NCBI GenBank assembly: GCA_900095095.1
Contig: FMBT01000398.1
Location: 82,599 to 146,598 of the forward strand
DNA: 64,000 nt
Direction of reading: 5' to 3'
Origin: Fragilariopsis cylindrus CCMP1102
Taxonomy: Eukaryota > Bacillariophyta > Bacillariophyceae > Bacillariales > Bacillariaceae
Shown here: piece by piece, positions 55,863 to 64,000 of the stretch
Layout of the letters: each line of letters begins with the position of its first letter
Numbering within the stretch: position 1 is the first letter of the stretch
Translations under genes and position numbers: made by a program
Notes under the pieces: model-generated
Told to the model about the DNA's origin: nothing
Database searches by the model: none
What the model saw: only the letters and a program-made list of their open reading frames with translations

Positions 55863-58800
55863 TCAAACAAAGCCGATGGAATTAAGCTTATCAAGGCGTT
55901 CTTTTAGTAGTTCATTCCTCTTGTAAAGACGTCGCTGATTACTAACCCATGTTCTGAATTTGGGATCTTCCTTGTGACGACTTGTAATCAAAGTGTTTTT
56001 ATGCATCTTCTTGTACGCAACGAGTTTTTTAAACATCTTCATCCATTTTGTATCATCCACTTCCCATACAAAGTCGATCGAGTTCAAGAGGGTGGTTCGA
56101 CTAAGAAGAAGCTTGTGATTTTTGTATTTTTGTCGCTGGTTACTAACCCATAAACCGAGTGGGGGATCTTCATCATATCGTTTTGGTACCATCGTATTTT
56201 TGTGTACATTCTTATACACAACAAGTTTTTGAAAAATCTTTTGCCATTTTGTATCATAATTATCAATTTGTCTTCTCGTTCTTCTTACCACTGGTGCCTT
56301 GGAATCTATATTTTGATTGCTGCAAAAATCAGTGCTATCTTCAGGAAGAAGTTCATCTTCGTCGTCTTCATCGTCGTCATCGTCTTCATCGTCGTCATCT
56401 TTGTCATCTTCGTAATCATCGTAATCATTGTTACTACTTAATGACCAATCAAAATTAATTTTATTTAATAGATCAATATACATTGATTCTAATTTATTTT
56501 GACTGTACTTTTCTTTAAGATTCCATACCCAATAACTTAATTGTTGATCTTTTTCATAGTACATTGGTACATTTGTACTGGATATTTGTGAATTTTTTCT
56601 ATAGTCTAATAATTTACTATAGTATCTTTTCCAATATGCATCAGATTTATTAACAATCCATACAAAATTAACTTTTCCTAATAATTCTGTACGTTGTGCA
56701 TTTAGTTCTTTTCTATGGTATGCCCTACGTTGCTTAGAAACCCATTGTCCTAAATGTTGTGCATTGCCTGTTATAGTTGTATCCTCATTATCAAATTCTG
56801 GACCACCATATGGATCTGGTACAATTGTTGATCCATTATGTATTTTTTTATAATCTAGCAGTCTTTTATACATAGTCATCCATCTGTGCTCATTTGGATC
56901 AAAAACAAAACCAATTGATGTCATTAAATCGATCCGATTTTGTAATAGTTCACCTTTATTGTAGTACCCTCTTTGTTTATTTACCCATGAACCTAATGTT
57001 GATATCTTACCACATCGGCTTATAATTAATGTATTATGTTTCTTTTTATGTTCGACAAGTTGAGCAAACATTTTATTCCATTTATTATTATTAGATACAC
57101 GATTTCTTGGATATGTATGACTTATATCTCTTTTAATTTTAATATTCTTTCTATCATCGTTGGATTCTTCTTCTTCGTCGTCGTTGTCGTCACTGTCATC
57201 ATCAATATCATCGCTATCAATAATTCCAATACTTTCATCATCATCATCATCATCATCGTCATTATTCTTAACAGCTGCTGAAGGTGAGTATTTCTTTCTT
57301 CGACCAGATCTTCTAGCATCCTCGTTAATATTATCATGTTCAGTATCAATACTATCATTGTCATCAATACTTTCACTGTCATTGTTATTGTCATCATCAT
57401 CATTCTTGTATACAGTAGCTGTTGTGGTAGAACGACGTGGACGCTTGTTATTACGTGTGGTAGTCGTAGTACTAGTACTAGGAGTAGCAGGATTAGTATT
57501 ACTATATGACTTTCGTTTCCTGCTTGTAGTAGTAGTAATAGAAGTAGTGGAAGTTTTAGTAGTAGTACCTTTTTTAGCAGCAGCACCGGTAGCAGTAGCA
57601 GTAGCAGCTTTTGCAGCAGTTGACGATTTTCGTTTCCTGCTAGAAGTTGCAGCTGCTGCTGCTTTTGTTGCTAAAGTATGTTTCGTAGTTAGTGTTGCCT
57701 TTACTTTTACTTTTGATTTTGACTTTGATTTTGTTTTTGTTGTAGCCTTAGTTGATGATACAGTAGTAATACGCTTACTACTACTACTACTACTACTATT
57801 ACTACGTCCAGGTCCAGGTCTAGGTCCAGTCGTCGTTTTTGTTTTCGTCACCGATGAACGTTTATTAATATTATTACCTTTACTTTTACTATTGCTCCTA
57901 CTCTTACTACGTGCAGCAGTATCTTCATCAACATCTTTCTCATCATTAGTTTCTTCATCGTAGTCACATCCAGGAGATAATTGATGATCATCATCACCCT
58001 CCTCACCCTCCTCAACGTCATCATCATCATTACCCTCTAGCCGTTGTTGTTGTTGTTGTTGTTGTTTTTCTCGTCGTCGTCGTAATGAGGATGATGATGA
58101 TGAACTCCTTCTACTTTTTTTCTTCTTCTTTTCCTGTTCCTTCTTCTTCTGTTTCTTCTTCTTTTCCTTTTCCTTCTTCTTCTGTTTCTTCTTCTTTTCC
58201 TTCTTCAACTTATCAGATGGTGAAAAAGGAAGCAGGCTACGTTTATAACGTTCTAATGCTAATACTGATGGATGATTATTTGATTGTGACTCTGACATCG
58301 ATTTTGATTCTGATTTTGATATGGATATTGAGGATGACGATCTACCATTATTCACTAATACTACATCTGGTTCATCATTATTTTCATCTTTATTATTTAT
58401 ATCTGGTTCATCATTATTTTCATCTTCTTCACTTTGATTTCTACTTTTTGTACCATATTGTTTCCAAAATTCATTACTTTCATTTAATGCAGTAGTATAA
58501 CCTGTAACACATCTAGTTGCCCATCGATTACGATAATTATTTCTATTACTTGTACCAATATCAATATCAAGATCAATATCAAAAACACTACTGCTATGAT
58601 TAGTATTATTATTGTTTCCTTCTTCTTCTTCTTCTTCTTCTACGTTTCCTTCTCCATTTCCTTTTCCATCTCCGTAGTAAGGAATCATTGTTGGTAATTT
58701 AATATGTTGGCTGTTGCTACCGTCGGTAGTATTGGAAGACTCATTATCATCAACTACTATTGCGTCGTTATCGTTCAGTAGAAAAGGCTTATCTTTCCCA

Positions 58801-59333
58801 AATAAATATATCAACTTCTTACTACTACTTGTACTGGTACTGGTACTGGTACTTGTACTTAAACTGGTAGTCTGTGCATAATTATTGTCCTCCTCATCGG
58901 TAGTAGTAAGCATAGTAGTAAGCTGATTAATTTTCGTAAGAAAAGATGAAAGCAGTGGATTTTTATTTTGACCCTTGTTCTGATTATTCTGATTCTGATT
59001 CTGATTCTGATTCTGATTCAATTCAAGTAATATAGCTGGCCAAAATAATACTTCCCATTTATTATTTTTATCAAAACCATCAATTAATTTATAAAATGGT
59101 ATCTTTACATAACATTTTTGATTCTTTTCAATATAGTACGTGTATTCTTCTTTTTCTGTTTCTTTATTACCGGTACTACTATTGGATGCAGCAGCAAATT
59201 GTTGATCTTTTTCTTTCTCTGTTGACGATGATGATGATGATGTTGCCATTGTTGCAATTTCTATTGACTCTGTTGCCATTATTGATACAGATGGTGATAG
59301 TGGTAACGTAATCCTTCTCTCCATCATCACCAT
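55863..59333 (-). CDS. protein with five helicase-associated (HA) repeats
   Basis: ATG at 59,333 ('MVMMERRITLPL'); about 1,156 residues. The N-terminal 250 residues are partly ordered ('EYTYYIEKNQKCYVKIPFYK', about residues 62-81, then 'WEVLFWPAIL'). A long Lys/Ser/Thr/Asp-rich linker follows, with (KK/KE)n and poly-Gln runs. From about residue 747 to the end there are five HA domains (W..m...L..yk..h....vp.....p.Lg.Wv..qR..y..g.L...r...L..igF.w): 'LGSWVNKQRGYY', 'LGQWVSKQRRAYH', 'LSYWVWNLKEKYS', 'LGLWVSNQRQKYK' and 'FRTWVSNQRRLYK'. An acidic linker separates the third from the fourth. No helicase core is present. HA repeats are thought to bind nucleic acid and are expanded in diatoms. Likely nuclear (basic stretches); role unknown. 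Confidence 0.88.
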   Translation of the reverse strand: MVMMERRITLPLSPSVSIMATESIEIATMATSSSSSSTEKEKDQQFAAASNSSTGNKETEKEEYTYYIEKNQKCYVKIPFYKLIDGFDKNNKWEVLFWPAILLELNQNQNQNQNQNNQNKGQNKNPLLSSFLTKINQLTTMLTTTDEEDNNYAQTTSLSTSTSTSTSTSSSKKLIYLFGKDKPFLLNDNDAIVVDDNESSNTTDGSNSQHIKLPTMIPYYGDGKGNGEGNVEEEEEEEGNNNNTNHSSSVFDIDLDIDIGTSNRNNYRNRWATRCVTGYTTALNESNEFWKQYGTKSRNQSEEDENNDEPDINNKDENNDEPDVVLVNNGRSSSSISISKSESKSMSESQSNNHPSVLALERYKRSLLPFSPSDKLKKEKKKKQKKKEKEKKKKQKKKEQEKKKKKSRRSSSSSSSLRRRREKQQQQQQQRLEGNDDDDVEEGEEGDDDHQLSPGCDYDEETNDEKDVDEDTAARSKSRSNSKSKGNNINKRSSVTKTKTTTGPRPGPGRSNSSSSSSSKRITTVSSTKATTKTKSKSKSKVKVKATLTTKHTLATKAAAAATSSRKRKSSTAAKAATATATGAAAKKGTTTKTSTTSITTTTSRKRKSYSNTNPATPSTSTTTTTRNNKRPRRSTTTATVYKNDDDDNNNDSESIDDNDSIDTEHDNINEDARRSGRRKKYSPSAAVKNNDDDDDDDDESIGIIDSDDIDDDSDDNDDEEEESNDDRKNIKIKRDISHTYPRNRVSNNNKWNKMFAQLVEHKKKHNTLIISRCGKISTLGSWVNKQRGYYNKGELLQNRIDLMTSIGFVFDPNEHRWMTMYKRLLDYKKIHNGSTIVPDPYGGPEFDNEDTTITGNAQHLGQWVSKQRRAYHRKELNAQRTELLGKVNFVWIVNKSDAYWKRYYSKLLDYRKNSQISSTNVPMYYEKDQQLSYWVWNLKEKYSQNKLESMYIDLLNKINFDWSLSSNNDYDDYEDDKDDDDEDDDDDEDDEDELLPEDSTDFCSNQNIDSKAPVVRRTRRQIDNYDTKWQKIFQKLVVYKNVHKNTMVPKRYDEDPPLGLWVSNQRQKYKNHKLLLSRTTLLNSIDFVWEVDDTKWMKMFKKLVAYKKMHKNTLITSRHKEDPKFRTWVSNQRRLYKRNELLKERLDKLNSIGFV

Positions 59334-59342
59334 CAAAAACAA

Positions 59343-60521
59343 GCAAGACGCTGAGTAGTTTCATCCATTAAAAAGTCTTCCCAGTATTCGTGTTCAGTTG
59401 TTCTGAAGTTAGATAAGTCATCAAGATACGAGGTGTTGGATATGAATTTTCGATTTTCACAAAATACGACTCACGCGACTAAAAATACTATTTTTACTTT
59501 TTATGACTGTTTAAAAAAAAAGCAAATGAAAAAAAAAACAGATGGCTGTCAATTCAAGGAATGAATGATGGTGTGCTGTCTTTTGATTGAGTTGAGTCGA
59601 GTTGAGTCGAGTGAGTCAAGACGTGATTCATTCACTAGTACTAGGGGTAGTACAGTACTCATAGGATCATAGGCATTTAGTAAAAAATCCTGAATTTTAT
59701 CGATTTATTTTTGCGTTTTGTACTCAACAATATCTTGAAGCATCATCAAATCATACTGACATACAACTACGTATTTTATTTAAACTTGGTTCAATGTGTC
59801 GATTCAGAACTCCCTCCAAAGACAGGAGTAAGTACGTTCGCGAAGTTGAATTTGAAAGAGGTATGATATACATTTTATTTCGTGAAACAAATTGCAAATG
59901 TATGAATGAGGCAAAGGTTTATCGCAAAACCAATGGATAAAGAGGCTAAACGTAATGGCTGTGAGAACATTTTTCCAAAAGCGACTCTTATAGACTTTGT
60001 ACTGGTTGTCGATTGCCAACTTGATCATTGGCCTAGTCATAAAAGAAAATGCGAACTTGCGAGTCATCCCTTCTGGGAGCGTTGCGAATAACTGAAGGGA
60101 TGAAAGGTTGGGATCGATAGATCCAAACCAAGGGATACTATACTTATATTTATATCTATATCTATATATTCATATATCAAGATTCTCCGGTCATAGAAAT
60201 GAAAACTTCAGTACCGAATATTCCTTATGTGTGATGATAATAGAATATCTTACGGCAACGAGACAAGAAAAGACGAAACAAGACAAGACAAGACAACTGC
60301 CGACATAAATTACATAATAATACATAAATTGAAAAATGATGCTGTACGTACAACAGCAGTAATACATAATAATATATCAAAATAGTATGGTAGAATTTTT
60401 AATTTATGATGCGTTCAACTGTAGTTGATTTTTGTTGCTGTTGTTGTTTGTATTTGTTATGATGTTACTGTGACTACTACTAATGTTTCTCATACTGCTG
60501 CTGCTGCTACTGCTGTTGCTG
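59343..60521. other. spacer between the two HA-repeat genes
   Basis: The 5' flank of the gene ending at 59,333 and the 3' flank of the next gene. A 'gagttgagtcgagt' duplication lies near 59,591-59,613 and a '(TTATAT/CTATAT)' run near 60,142-60,172. The frame at 59,906-60,091 (plus) contains 'DCQLDHWPSHKRKCELASHP', like the end of a MYND zinc finger (HW..HK..C), but it is short and unsupported. Confidence 0.45.
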
Positions 60522-63500
60522 CTACATTTTCTTTTTCATTATACTGGTAACATCCCATAGAAATCCAATAGAATTTAATTTTTGTATCTGTTCTATTGAA
60601 AGTTGTCCTTGTTTATATTTATAACGTTGTTGGGTGATCCATTTATTCAAATCTGATCCATCATCATTATCATCGGATGATAATGGTGCTGGTGTTGTTG
60701 CTGATGCGATGGCAGGAGTGGTAGTATCGTTGTGAACACATTTTTTGGTCTCGGTGTTGTTGTTGGTGACGATATCGATTTTGTTGTCGCCATCCACTTC
60801 TTCTAATTTATGGAAAAAATCCATCCATAATTCATCATGACTACTGCTATTCTTCTTAGTCTTTTTTATGGATGGTGGTGTTATTATGGCTTGTTTCGTC
60901 GTCGTAGTAACGCTACTCGCAGTAGTAGTAGTAGTAGGAGTAGCATCACTTTCTACCGTTTTGTAAACCACTTTGTCTTCGTTGCTGTCTGTTTGTTCTT
61001 CGTTACCGTCACCGTAGTCACCATCACCGTCTCCACAGCCATGATTACCATCTCTACCACATTTCTTCTTGATGGTAGGAGCATCAGCAATAACAGCAAT
61101 AGCTGTACTAGACGTATATACACAGTCATAAACTTCTACTGCTATCGACAGCGGGGATGACAGTAGTTTATTCTTGCTGTCAATAGAGGTGGCTTTAGTA
61201 GTAGCATCTGCAGTACTAATATTATTAGTTGTCATTTCATCATCAGCAGTAATAGTAGTCGTAGTAGTGTAATGCACGTTCTCATTCAAGGTCTCATCCA
61301 AGGTATCATTCACGTTCTCATTCACGTTCTCGATCCTGGAATCGTTACTATTACTAGTGTTCTTATTAGAAGCCAAAGAAACTGTAGCAATATCAGCATC
61401 AGCATCAGCATCAGTATCAGTATCAGTATCAGTAGCGTGATGATCTTCGTTGTCGACAGTAGTAGTAGTAGTAGTAGTGAGGATGGTGGCAGCAGCAGCA
61501 GCAGCAGCCGAAGAAGACGCAGATGTAGATGCAGTAACGTTGTGATCTATACTGTCGATGTTAATAGCAGTGTCGGTAGTTATTGCTGTGCTTATTCTTG
61601 CGTTCCTGATAGCATTTATTGCTTGTTGTTTCCTATTCATTTTATTTTTCAATAAATCATCTGATGTACGTAATGTTGTTGATGTTTTAAATACAGCATT
61701 CTTAAATCCACTCATATCCATACTCATACCCATCGTCATCAAACTACGATTACTTGTATCATTATCTGTGCTATTACACGTATAAGTGGTGCTGGTTGCA
61801 GCAGTAGCAGTAACAATGGCATTACTGTTGTCTTGTACTATAATATTTTTATGTCTCTTCTTAAAAGGTGGCAACTTGTCGTTGTCGATATCGTTATCGT
61901 AATCGTTGTCATTATCGTTTTGACGTCCTCTTTTTATAGTAGTGGTAGTACCGTTATTACCATATGTATCATAAAAACCTTTTACTGGTCCAACAGTATT
62001 ATTTGGTAATATCTTTGTTAACTGCTGTTTATTAGCTCTTGGAGTACCACCACTACCACCACCGCCTACTACTACTACCGTTGCTGCTGCTGCTGCTATC
62101 GGATTAGGTTGTGATACCGTAGCCGCCATTGCCATCGGATCAAACATATTAATGCCACCACCTATGCCCATGCCCATACCCACATCACGACCACCACCAC
62201 CCATACTCGTACTCATATCCATCATATGATTCATCATATAATTATTACCATCTTTCATACTATTAGAAGTACTATTAAAGTCATCAAACTGTTGTTGTCC
62301 AAACTGTTGTTGTTGTTTTAACTGTTTTTGTTCAACCATTTTAATTTTAAATATTGCACGTTGACGATCATAATCATTAACCTGTTTTTGTGTATGTATT
62401 TGATTTTTAATCATATTGACCGTTCTATAATTTGCAGGTTGTTCTGCTGGCGCTTGGTGAAATTGTGATTGTGATTGTTGTTGTTGTTGATGAGATTGTA
62501 GTTGCTGTTTTTGTTTTTGTTGTAATTTTTGATATTGTTGATATTGTAGTTGTAATTGCAGCTGTGGTAGATGCATATTATTATTCATTTGGAACTGTGA
62601 CTGTTGTTGTTGTTGCTGCTGTTTCATTGCTAATGATGGTGATGATGCCGTTGCCATACTAGTCCCGTTACTACTATCAACGTTACTGCTGCTATTAACG
62701 TTGCCACTAATACCAGTAGTTTTACTATTACTACTACTAATATTACTACTACCACCATTATTATTACTCGACATTTGACCAATTTCTTTTGTTAACGATT
62801 GTATTTTTTGAAATGCACGTTGTACGTCATCTTCTTTTTGATTATATTGTTTTTTCCAGTAATCTGTATCGTTGTTAACACTGTTCGTGCCTTTTGCATT
62901 CGCATTTGCATTCGCATTCGCATTCGCATTCGCATTTGCATTTGCATTTGCATTTGCATTCGCATTCGCATTCGCATTCGCATTCGCATTCGCATTCGCA
63001 TTTGCATTTGCATTGGCATTGGCATTGGCATTGGCATTGGCATTGGCATTGGCATTGGCATTGGCATTGGCATTTGCATTTGCATTTGCATTGGCATTGG
63101 CATTGGCATTGGCATTGGCATTGGCATTGGCATTGGAATTGGTATTGGTATTGGTATTGGTATTGGCATTACTACTATTGTTCAAATTGCTATTGCTATT
63201 GTCATCTACTAACAATTGCTGTTGTTGCTGTTTCTGTTGCAGTAATTGTTGTTTCTGTTGTTTCTCGTCTTGAACATGCTGCTGTTTCTTTAGTTGTTTT
63301 TGAAGCTCCAATTGTTTTTGACGTAATTTTTGTTCCTCTAATTGTTCTTCAAATAAGTTTTGTGGTTGTTGACGTAAAATTAATTGTACCTCACCTGGTT
63401 TAATAAATTCATGTTCACATTGTTGCTGTTGTGGTTGTTGCTGACGATTCGTGATAGTCGGCTTACCGGTAGTGTTAGTCACAATTTGTTGTTGTTGTTG

Positions 63501-63929
63501 CTGTTGCTGTTGCATTTGTTGCTGCTGTTGTTGCTGCTGATGTTGTTGCTTCTGCTGCTGTTGTTGTTCTACGAGTAGCAATTGTTGCTCCAGCTGCTGT
63601 GCTACTTGTGCCTGCTGAGCCGTAGTCGTACCCGTCTGCTCTATACTACCACCGATTGCGGCTGCAACTTGTTGAAGATTGTTTTGATGTTGGGCAGTCA
63701 ATATTTGATGTACTTGTTTTTGTTTCTGCTGTAGTTGTGGCATGGCATCCTGTTGCTGTTGCATCAGTTGTTGTGTCTGGTGTTGCATCTGTTGTTGTTG
63801 CATCTGAATAGCATTAGCATTATCAACAGCAGTATCATGGTGCTGTTGTTGCTGTTGCTGTTGTTGTGAAAGTAATAGTAACAATAATTGCTGATTTTCA
63901 TTATTCTTGTCGTTCTGTTTCTTTTCCAT
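60522..63929 (-). CDS. Gln-rich protein with Asn-Ala repeat tract and C-terminal HA domain
   Basis: 1,135 codons with an ATG start ('MEKKQNDKNNENQQ'). Residues 1-250 are very Gln-rich. Residues about 253-347 are an almost pure Asn-Ala dipeptide tract. Further Gln-, Asn- and Thr-rich segments contain 'DTDYWKKQYNQKEDDVQRAF', a possible coiled coil. The last 100 residues carry one HA domain: 'DELWMDFFHKLEEV', 'LNKWITQQRYKYKQGQLS' and 'IQKLNSIGFLWDV'. The C-terminal HA link with the neighbour at 55,863-59,333 (same strand) suggests related regulators. Glutamine-rich arms are typical of transcription co-regulators (inference). The dipeptide tract must be unstable in length. Confidence 0.8.
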   Translation of the reverse strand: MEKKQNDKNNENQQLLLLLLSQQQQQQQQHHDTAVDNANAIQMQQQQMQHQTQQLMQQQQDAMPQLQQKQKQVHQILTAQHQNNLQQVAAAIGGSIEQTGTTTAQQAQVAQQLEQQLLLVEQQQQQKQQHQQQQQQQQMQQQQQQQQQIVTNTTGKPTITNRQQQPQQQQCEHEFIKPGEVQLILRQQPQNLFEEQLEEQKLRQKQLELQKQLKKQQHVQDEKQQKQQLLQQKQQQQQLLVDDNSNSNLNNSSNANTNTNTNTNSNANANANANANANANANANANANANANANANANANANANANANANANANANANANANANANANANANANANANANANANAKGTNSVNNDTDYWKKQYNQKEDDVQRAFQKIQSLTKEIGQMSSNNNGGSSNISSSNSKTTGISGNVNSSSNVDSSNGTSMATASSPSLAMKQQQQQQQSQFQMNNNMHLPQLQLQLQYQQYQKLQQKQKQQLQSHQQQQQSQSQFHQAPAEQPANYRTVNMIKNQIHTQKQVNDYDRQRAIFKIKMVEQKQLKQQQQFGQQQFDDFNSTSNSMKDGNNYMMNHMMDMSTSMGGGGRDVGMGMGIGGGINMFDPMAMAATVSQPNPIAAAAATVVVVGGGGSGGTPRANKQQLTKILPNNTVGPVKGFYDTYGNNGTTTTIKRGRQNDNDNDYDNDIDNDKLPPFKKRHKNIIVQDNSNAIVTATAATSTTYTCNSTDNDTSNRSLMTMGMSMDMSGFKNAVFKTSTTLRTSDDLLKNKMNRKQQAINAIRNARISTAITTDTAINIDSIDHNVTASTSASSSAAAAAAATILTTTTTTTVDNEDHHATDTDTDTDADADADIATVSLASNKNTSNSNDSRIENVNENVNDTLDETLNENVHYTTTTTITADDEMTTNNISTADATTKATSIDSKNKLLSSPLSIAVEVYDCVYTSSTAIAVIADAPTIKKKCGRDGNHGCGDGDGDYGDGNEEQTDSNEDKVVYKTVESDATPTTTTTASSVTTTTKQAIITPPSIKKTKKNSSSHDELWMDFFHKLEEVDGDNKIDIVTNNNTETKKCVHNDTTTPAIASATTPAPLSSDDNDDGSDLNKWITQQRYKYKQGQLSIEQIQKLNSIGFLWDVTSIMKKKM
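62890..63170 (-). repeat. hexanucleotide coding repeat (Asn-Ala)n
   Basis: About 46 units of GCATTN on the plus strand, reading AAT-GCN on the coding strand. The third base of the Ala codon changes in blocks (GCG, GCA, GCC), which shows expansion in several steps. Confidence 0.95.
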
Positions 63930-64000
63930 CTTTTTTGTAATATCAATATTTAATACCTTCGCCTTCGCCTTCTTCTTTTGAAGTTGCTGCAGTTCTTTCT

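Noticed and set aside
57160-57963. 267-codon Ser/Val-rich plus-strand ORF
   Set aside because: Antisense shadow of the Ser/Lys/Thr linker in the five-HA-repeat gene.
59906-60091. MYND zinc-finger gene
   Set aside because: Only the last 'HW..HKRKC' part fits; no upstream cysteines, and no ATG-led frame of useful length.

Overview
The window looks like nuclear DNA of a diatom, probably a pennate one (inference). The genes are far apart, often have short introns with GTAAG/AG borders, and encode proteins full of Asn, Ser, Gln, Asp and Ala runs. The recognisable families are ones expanded in diatoms: a heat-shock-factor transcription factor, two proteins with helicase-associated (HA) repeats, an AP2-domain protein, a Pro/Ser/Thr-rich secreted fasciclin protein, an ankyrin-like protein, and a protein ending in 'GRNYF.R.SAPEYDD' repeats. 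The species cannot be fixed from the sequence alone.

Layout. 0-6 kb: the end of a Tudor-like plus 2OG-Fe(II) oxygenase gene, a degenerate spacer, and a coiled-coil/RGG-box protein gene. 6.4-19.4 kb: a foreign block. It carries broken genes typical of large DNA viruses: a D5-like superfamily-3 helicase, the exonuclease domain of a family B DNA polymerase, the largest RNA polymerase subunit, and a uracil-DNA-glycosylase-like protein, plus unidentified ORFs. Frameshifts, deletions, lost catalytic residues and stops of all three kinds mark it as a decaying endogenous viral fragment. A 5.27 kb DNA transposon (9,051-14,317) sits inside the block. It has terminal inverted repeats of about 285 bp, a TA target duplication, an intact DD34E (IS630/Tc1-mariner type) transposase, and a second intact convergent ORF of 796 codons of unknown function. 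The whole foreign block lies between two diverged copies of the sequence just downstream of the AP2 gene.

19.7-31 kb: the AP2 gene, a Cys-rich zinc-finger-like gene, and long stretches of degenerate gene fragments. 31-38 kb: the ankyrin-like gene and the three-exon fasciclin gene. 38-43 kb: a gene-poor stretch with a four-copy 188-bp tandem repeat and a tRNA-His(GTG). 43-46.4 kb: a damaged protein kinase gene and a three-exon heat-shock factor. 46.4-51 kb: a gene-poor stretch with fragments related to those at 1.6-2.7 kb and 27-29 kb. 51-54 kb: a two-exon membrane protein gene. 54.4 kb: a Stowaway-like MITE. 55.9-64 kb: the two HA-repeat genes, on the minus strand.

Most host genes appear to be regulatory or cell-surface genes, and nothing suggests that they form a shared pathway. 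The most unusual part is the virus fossil with the two-gene transposon nested inside it.
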